Below are positions 60,234 through 64,000 of a stretch of 64,000 nt of DNA, piece after piece. Location: positions 62,001-126,000 of the forward strand of contig JAPSJV010000003.1 in NCBI GenBank assembly GCA_031178005.1. Reading direction: 5' to 3'. The DNA comes from Pseudarthrobacter sp. GTDB lineage: Bacteria > Actinomycetota > Actinomycetes > Actinomycetales > Micrococcaceae. The notes under the pieces are model-generated. The model was not told where the DNA came from and did not search any database. It saw nothing but the letters and a program-made list of their open reading frames with translations. The stretch's first letter is position 1. Every line of letters begins with the position of its first letter. The position numbers and the translations under genes are program-made.

Positions 60234-62291
60234 CTAGCCGGCCGCCGGGACTTCCCCGGCGGCCGGATATTCAGCGCCCAACGCCGAGAGCACACCGAAT
60301 GCCTTGTCCCGGATCTCCTGGTATTCGTCATCCGGATCCGAATCGGCAGTGATGGCACCGCCGACGCCGAGCGACAGTTCCGCGCCTCCGGTACCGTCCG
60401 CGCTGGCCACCAAAGTCCGGATCGCCACGGAAAGATCCGTTGCGCCGTTCAACGAGAAGTAGCCGATCGCTCCCGAGTAGATGCCGCGCGGCGCCGCTTC
60501 CAGCCGGTCCAGGATGGCCATGGTGCTGATTTTGGGCGCGCCCGTCATGGAGCCCGCCGGGAAGCACGCTGCCACGGCCTCGGCCCGCGAAGCCCCCGGC
60601 GCCAGTTCGGCGTCGATGGTGCTCACCATCTGGTGCACGGTGGCGTAGCTTTCGATCGCGCACAGCCGGCTGACCTGGACGGACCCTGGCATGGCGAAGT
60701 GGCTGAGGTCGTTCCGCAGCAGGTCCACGATCATGATGTTCTCCGCACGGTCCTTCGGCGACTCGACGAGGTCCAGCCGCAGTGCCTCATCCGCCGCCGC
60801 GTCAGCACCCCGGCGGCGGGTTCCCTTGATCGGTTCGGCGCACATGCCGCCGTCGGACGTGATCTTCAGGAAACGCTCCGGTGAGGTGCTGGCCACCGCC
60901 AGGCCGCCGAATCGCAGGTAGGCGGCGAACGGCGCGGGATTCCGCCGGCGCAGCAGCAGGTAGGCCTGCCATGGATCGAAGGGTGCGCGCGCCGTCAGGG
61001 CGGTGGTCAGACAGACCTCGTACGAGTTGCCCTCCGCGATCTCGCGCTGTGCCTCCACGATCTTTGCCTTGTACTCCGTCCCGCCGTCCCGCGCGGTAAA
61101 TACCGGCGCAGCGGGAGCTTCCGCAGGTGCTGCGGGAGAATGCCCGACGGCGGCAACCACCTCCGCGGCCTCCTCCAGCCAGGTGCCGGCGTCGGGAGCA
61201 TCAAGGGCCAGCAGCCAAGCGGTTCCGGCCATATGGTCAAGCACCACGGCCCGGCCCGCGAAAAGCAGCGAAACGTCGGGCAAGGGCGACTGCACATCCG
61301 TGCCGCCGGTCTCGCGCTTCAGTTCATAGCCCAGGCAGCCCAGCCATCCCAGGGTGAAGTCACCGGGATAGCCGGCCGGCGTCCGCAGCGTCTTGCGGCC
61401 CCAGGTGCCGTCCAGCCAGCGGAAGAACGGGCCGGAAATCCGGACGGTGGCGCGGCCGGTGGTGAGGCGGGTGGTTCCGGAGCTGTGGTTGACCACTTGG
61501 CCGAAGGTGCCGCCGTCGTCCGCCAGGATGCTGAACCGGTTGCGGGGCTGGTCCACGGTGGGATCCGGCTGCTGGTCTGCGTTGGACGAGTCAAGCCAGA
61601 CGGTATTCTCCGAGCCGCCGTAGAGCCGCTCAAAAAGGACCGCCGCGTCCGGCCTGGCCTCGATTTTGCGGGCGAGCAGCTTCAGCCCGCCGCGCCGCTC
61701 GGCCAGTTCCGGCTGCAGCGCGGCGGCCAGGGCCGGGAGATGCGACAGTGCGGTGAGGACATGGTCCGGGGCGGTGCCGTCGGCCAGGTTCAGGACCACA
61801 ACGTCGGCATGGTCCGGCACGTTGTCAACGCTCAGCAGGGCCTCTTCCTGGGCGGCCCACCGGTCCCAGAACGGATCGTAGCTGCCGCCGTCGCGGGCCA
61901 GGGCACGCTTCCGGCGGTCCGCCAGCGGCGACTCTGCCCACACCACAGCGTCCAGAAAAGGGCGGGCCGCCGCGGCAGCAGCCCCGACTCCCTCGATGAG
62001 CACTATCTCCGCCGGCTCCGTGACCCGGGTAGCGCCGTCGTCGTTTGCTTCCCAGTCCCAACTGGTCCAGGAGGCGGACTCACCATGGCGCAGCGGCGCC
62101 AGCACGGTGGTGACATAGCGGACGATGCCGTCAGCCAGGCCGTCCCAGCCCGGGTAGATGTCCTCCAGGTGGAAGAGCGAAACCTTGTGGTGGACGCGGA
62201 GGCGGGCCGCCAGTTCAACGGCCAGCGTGGTTTTGCCTGCACCTGAACGGCCGTCGACGGCGATAATCACGGGCGCGGGGATCATGACCAT
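60234..62291 (-). CDS. pabB: Fusion of P-loop kinase-like domain and aminodeoxychorismate synthase component I (PabB)
   Basis: 685 residues from ATG 62291 (ATG 62285 alternative). Residues 1-~190 form a uridine kinase-like P-loop domain: Walker A 'VDGRSGAGKTTLAVELAARL' at 12-31, then 'LFHLEDIYPGWDGLADGIV', 'IVLIEGVGAAAAA', 'RRKRALARDG'. Residues ~205-685 form a chorismate-binding PabB/TrpE domain: 'ICLTTALTARAP'-like 'YEVCLTTALTARAPFDPWQA', 'CAEPIKGTRRRG', 'NIMIVDLLRNDLSHFA', 'AACFPAGSMTGAPKISTM'. It makes aminodeoxychorismate for folate. The glutamine amidotransferase partner is not in the window; pabC is at 38.5-39.4 kb. The role of the kinase part is unknown. Confidence 0.87.
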   Translation of the reverse strand: MVMIPAPVIIAVDGRSGAGKTTLAVELAARLRVHHKVSLFHLEDIYPGWDGLADGIVRYVTTVLAPLRHGESASWTSWDWEANDDGATRVTEPAEIVLIEGVGAAAAAARPFLDAVVWAESPLADRRKRALARDGGSYDPFWDRWAAQEEALLSVDNVPDHADVVVLNLADGTAPDHVLTALSHLPALAAALQPELAERRGGLKLLARKIEARPDAAVLFERLYGGSENTVWLDSSNADQQPDPTVDQPRNRFSILADDGGTFGQVVNHSSGTTRLTTGRATVRISGPFFRWLDGTWGRKTLRTPAGYPGDFTLGWLGCLGYELKRETGGTDVQSPLPDVSLLFAGRAVVLDHMAGTAWLLALDAPDAGTWLEEAAEVVAAVGHSPAAPAEAPAAPVFTARDGGTEYKAKIVEAQREIAEGNSYEVCLTTALTARAPFDPWQAYLLLRRRNPAPFAAYLRFGGLAVASTSPERFLKITSDGGMCAEPIKGTRRRGADAAADEALRLDLVESPKDRAENIMIVDLLRNDLSHFAMPGSVQVSRLCAIESYATVHQMVSTIDAELAPGASRAEAVAACFPAGSMTGAPKISTMAILDRLEAAPRGIYSGAIGYFSLNGATDLSVAIRTLVASADGTGGAELSLGVGGAITADSDPDDEYQEIRDKAFGVLSALGAEYPAAGEVPAAG
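60238..60266. terminator. Hairpin overlapping the pabB 3' end
   Basis: CCGGCCGCCGGG (60238-60249) and CCCGGCGGCCGG (60255-60266) pair over 12 bp with a five-base loop, inside the last codons of pabB and just after the glycosyltransferase stop. Probably terminates both convergent genes. Confidence 0.65.
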
Positions 62292-62308
62292 GAGCGTACC
62301 CGGTGAGA

Positions 62309-62932
62309 TCAGTGGATGAGCGCGAGCATAACGCCCACCGCAACAAAGAGGACGCCAAAGATCCGGTTCAGGATGGTCTGGCCGCGGACGTCGTGCGTGA
62401 AGCGCTGGAACCAGCGGGCGGCCAGGGCAAAGAAGAACCACATGACCAGGATGTCAATCAGCACCACCGTGGTCGTGAGGATCAGGTACTGGGGGAGCAG
62501 CGGCTCCGCCGGACGGATGAACTGCGGCATAAACGCCAGGAAGAAGATGATGGCTTTCGGGTTGAGCAGGTTCACCCAGAGGCCGCGGCGGAACATGGAC
62601 CACGCCGGCTCGTTGCGCAGCTCAGCCACGGCTTCCTGGTCCAGGTCCGGCTTATGCAGGAACTGCCGGATGCCCAGGTACACCAGGTAGGCTGCGCCGG
62701 CGTAGCGGATCACGTTGAACGCCACCGGCGAGCTGGCCACCAGCACGCCGACGCCCAGCGCCACGATGACCACGTGGACCACCAGCGCCGCCTGCTGGCC
62801 AAAAATGCCCCAGACGGATCTGCGAAAGCCTGAATTCAGCGAGTTGCTCATGGTGTTGATGGCGCCTGCGCCGGGCGTAAAGCTGATCAGGACGCCGGCG
62901 CCCGCAAGGGCCAGCCACAGGGAAAATTGCAC
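62309..62932 (-). CDS. LysE-family amino acid exporter
   Basis: 207 residues with about six membrane helices. LysE/RhtB signature 'LISFTPGAGAINTMSNSLNSGFRR' spans residues ~16-38; 'RRGLWVNLLNPKAIIFFLAF' is the conserved NPK segment. Exports amino acids or similar. It ends 18 bp before pabB's start, so both may share a transcript. Confidence 0.88.
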   Translation of the reverse strand: MQFSLWLALAGAGVLISFTPGAGAINTMSNSLNSGFRRSVWGIFGQQAALVVHVVIVALGVGVLVASSPVAFNVIRYAGAAYLVYLGIRQFLHKPDLDQEAVAELRNEPAWSMFRRGLWVNLLNPKAIIFFLAFMPQFIRPAEPLLPQYLILTTTVVLIDILVMWFFFALAARWFQRFTHDVRGQTILNRIFGVLFVAVGVMLALIH

Positions 62933-63000
62933 CTGACCAGTTTAGGGCCGGGGTTGCGGGCGTGGGTGCGGCGTTATCAGGAGCACGCGGGAGTTTGCTG

Positions 63001-63096
63001 ATGGAATACCAACGCTTTTACTGCCCAGGCCCGGTTTCCGTAACTCCGGGAAATTCATTGGGAAATATCCAGTCAGACTCTTGTTTGGTATACCAA
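63001..63096 (+). promoter_or_regulatory. GntR-type operator pair before the ornithine cyclodeaminase gene
   Basis: TTGGTATACCAA (63085-63096) is a perfect 12-bp palindrome with the TGGTATACCA core used by FadR/FCD-type GntR regulators. ATGGAATACCAA (63001-63012) matches it at 10 of 12 positions, 84 bp upstream. The regulator itself is not in the window and may lie downstream of its end. Confidence 0.6.
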
Positions 63097-63145
63097 GCCG
63101 GAGTAGCGTGATGTGCAATCTACTGCCCAGCCCCAAGGTTTGATA

Positions 63146-64000
63146 ATGACTCTTGTACTCACCGCCTCCCACTTGGAAGCCATCCTCGACATGCCCGCCA
63201 CCGTCGCCGCCGTGGAAGGCATCTTCGGAGACATAGGGCGCGGAACCGCGCACCAGCCTGCGCCGGCCGCCATGTACCTGCCGTCGTCGGACTCCAACTT
63301 CGTGGTGATGTCAGGGCTCGCGGATGGACCGGGCCTTGCGGCGGTGAAGCTGCTCGCCGACATCCCGTCCAACAGTGACGCGGGCCTGCCGACGCAGCGG
63401 TCCACCATTCTCCTTGCAGACCAGCAGACCGGAGCCACGCTCGCTATCCTGGACGGCCGGATTCCCACCCGCGCCCGGACGGCGGCTGCCAGCGCCGTGG
63501 CCAGCAAGTACCTGGCGCCGGCCGGAAGTTCCACGCTTGGCCTGATCGGCGCCGGCGCGTTGGCCGCAGCGCACCTTGAAGCCATGCTGGTGGTGCTGCC
63601 CATCGATACGGTTGTGGTCTGGTCCCGGACGCAGGCCACGATCGAGCGTTTCCGGAACGCCGTGGCCCACCTTCACGTCAAGGTGCTGGCGGCCGGCAGC
63701 GTCCGGGAGGTCCTGGAATCATCGGACGTGGTCTGCACCCTGACCCCGTCTGTTGACCCCATCCTCAAAGGCGAGTGGCTGCTCCCCGGCCTGCATGTAA
63801 ACGCCGTTGGTGCCCGACCCCGGACCTCGCACCGTGAGATCGATTCCCTTGGCATGGCCCGCTCCCGGGTTTTTGTGGACAGCATGGCCACGGCAGTTGC
63901 CAAGTCCGGGGACCTCCTCCTGGCCGTCGAGGAAGGGGCCATGGCGCTCGACGACGTGGCAGGCGAGCTTTCCGACGTCGTCGCCGGAACCCAGGCCGGC
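63146..64000 (+). CDS. Ornithine cyclodeaminase / mu-crystallin family protein (3' truncated)
   Basis: First 285 codons from ATG 63146 up to the window edge; about 30-50 residues are missing. Family signs: 'VMSGLADGPGLAAVKLLADI', 'SNSDAGLPTQRSTILLADQQ', 'DGRIPTRARTAAASAVASKY', NAD-binding 'TLGLIGAGALAAAHLEAM' and 'VNAVGARPRTSHREID'. The family includes ornithine cyclodeaminase, alanine dehydrogenase of the archaeal type and 1-pyrroline-2-carboxylate reductase; the exact activity cannot be chosen. GntR-type palindromes precede it. Confidence 0.87.
   Translation, partial: MTLVLTASHLEAILDMPATVAAVEGIFGDIGRGTAHQPAPAAMYLPSSDSNFVVMSGLADGPGLAAVKLLADIPSNSDAGLPTQRSTILLADQQTGATLAILDGRIPTRARTAAASAVASKYLAPAGSSTLGLIGAGALAAAHLEAMLVVLPIDTVVVWSRTQATIERFRNAVAHLHVKVLAAGSVREVLESSDVVCTLTPSVDPILKGEWLLPGLHVNAVGARPRTSHREIDSLGMARSRVFVDSMATAVAKSGDLLLAVEEGAMALDDVAGELSDVVAGTQAG

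Noticed and set aside
61140..62246. 368-residue plus-strand frame
   Set aside because: Shadow of the kinase-PabB fusion, no motif.

Overview
The window reads as chromosomal DNA of a high-GC Gram-positive soil actinobacterium, most likely Arthrobacter/Pseudarthrobacter (Micrococcaceae). Support comes from the GC-rich codon use, GTG/TTG starts, Tat and lipoprotein signals, carbohydrate ABC transporters without their own ATPase, a SAM-riboswitch-led metZ operon and the overall gene content. I see no phage, IS element, CRISPR array, rRNA or tRNA. Names come from reading the translations; no database search was possible.

Layout. 1-3.7 kb: the 3' end of a GH32 fructosidase, a Tat-exported PHP-domain protein, an AraC/GyrI-like regulator and a small membrane protein. 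3.8-10.2 kb: a LacI-controlled sugar locus (lacI, binding protein, two permeases, ThuA-like protein, Gfo/Idh/MocA oxidoreductase) with near-identical palindromic operators before lacI and before the binding-protein gene. 10.2-13 kb: a large secreted metallophosphoesterase. 13.3-16.1 kb: an HTH-MurA fusion and a YbdK-type carboxylate-amine ligase. 16.1-18.2 kb: DUF1737 protein-rhodanese-metZ operon behind a SAM riboswitch. 18.3-19.5 kb: membrane acyltransferase. 19.5-24.4 kb: fatty-acid type operon (acyl-CoA ligase, thiolase, acyl-CoA dehydrogenase) behind a TetR gene and a large inverted repeat centred on a consensus -35. 24.4-27.2 kb: a degenerate-GGDEF protein divergent from an unusual sigma factor fused to a zinc-finger anti-sigma-like domain, membrane helix, Pro/Thr repeat stalk and C-terminal domain. 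27.2-35 kb: small regulators, GNAT, azoreductase/HxlR pair, Nudix, XRE-cupin/B3-4/EamA group, DapA-family lyase and an MFS transporter. 35-41 kb: fasciclin lipoprotein, membrane-anchored molybdopterin oxidoreductase, GrpB, PabC and cardiolipin synthase.

41-55.6 kb is a polysaccharide-utilisation region. Leftward runs an operon of 2-hydroxyacid dehydrogenase, lipoprotein binding protein, two permeases and a DUF624 protein. Divergently runs a translationally coupled operon of a heparinase II/III-like enzyme, a DeoR-HTH/LacI-sensor hybrid regulator, a ThuA-like protein and a DUF2264 protein. Convergent to it is a 1182-residue secreted GH30 endo-beta-1,6-galactanase-like enzyme. Together they suggest uptake and breakdown of an acidic galactan such as plant arabinogalactan side chains; this is inference.

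55.7-64 kb: GNAT, small membrane protein, VOC protein, deoxyribosyltransferase-like protein, DUF1990 and TetR genes, a glycosyltransferase divergent from that TetR across a 31-bp inverted repeat, a P-loop-kinase/PabB fusion with LysE upstream, and the start of an ornithine cyclodeaminase family gene with GntR-type palindromes in its leader. The most unusual items are the sigma/anti-sigma/stalk fusion with its mirrored promoter motif, the kinase-PabB fusion, the DeoR-LacI hybrid and the acidic-galactan locus.
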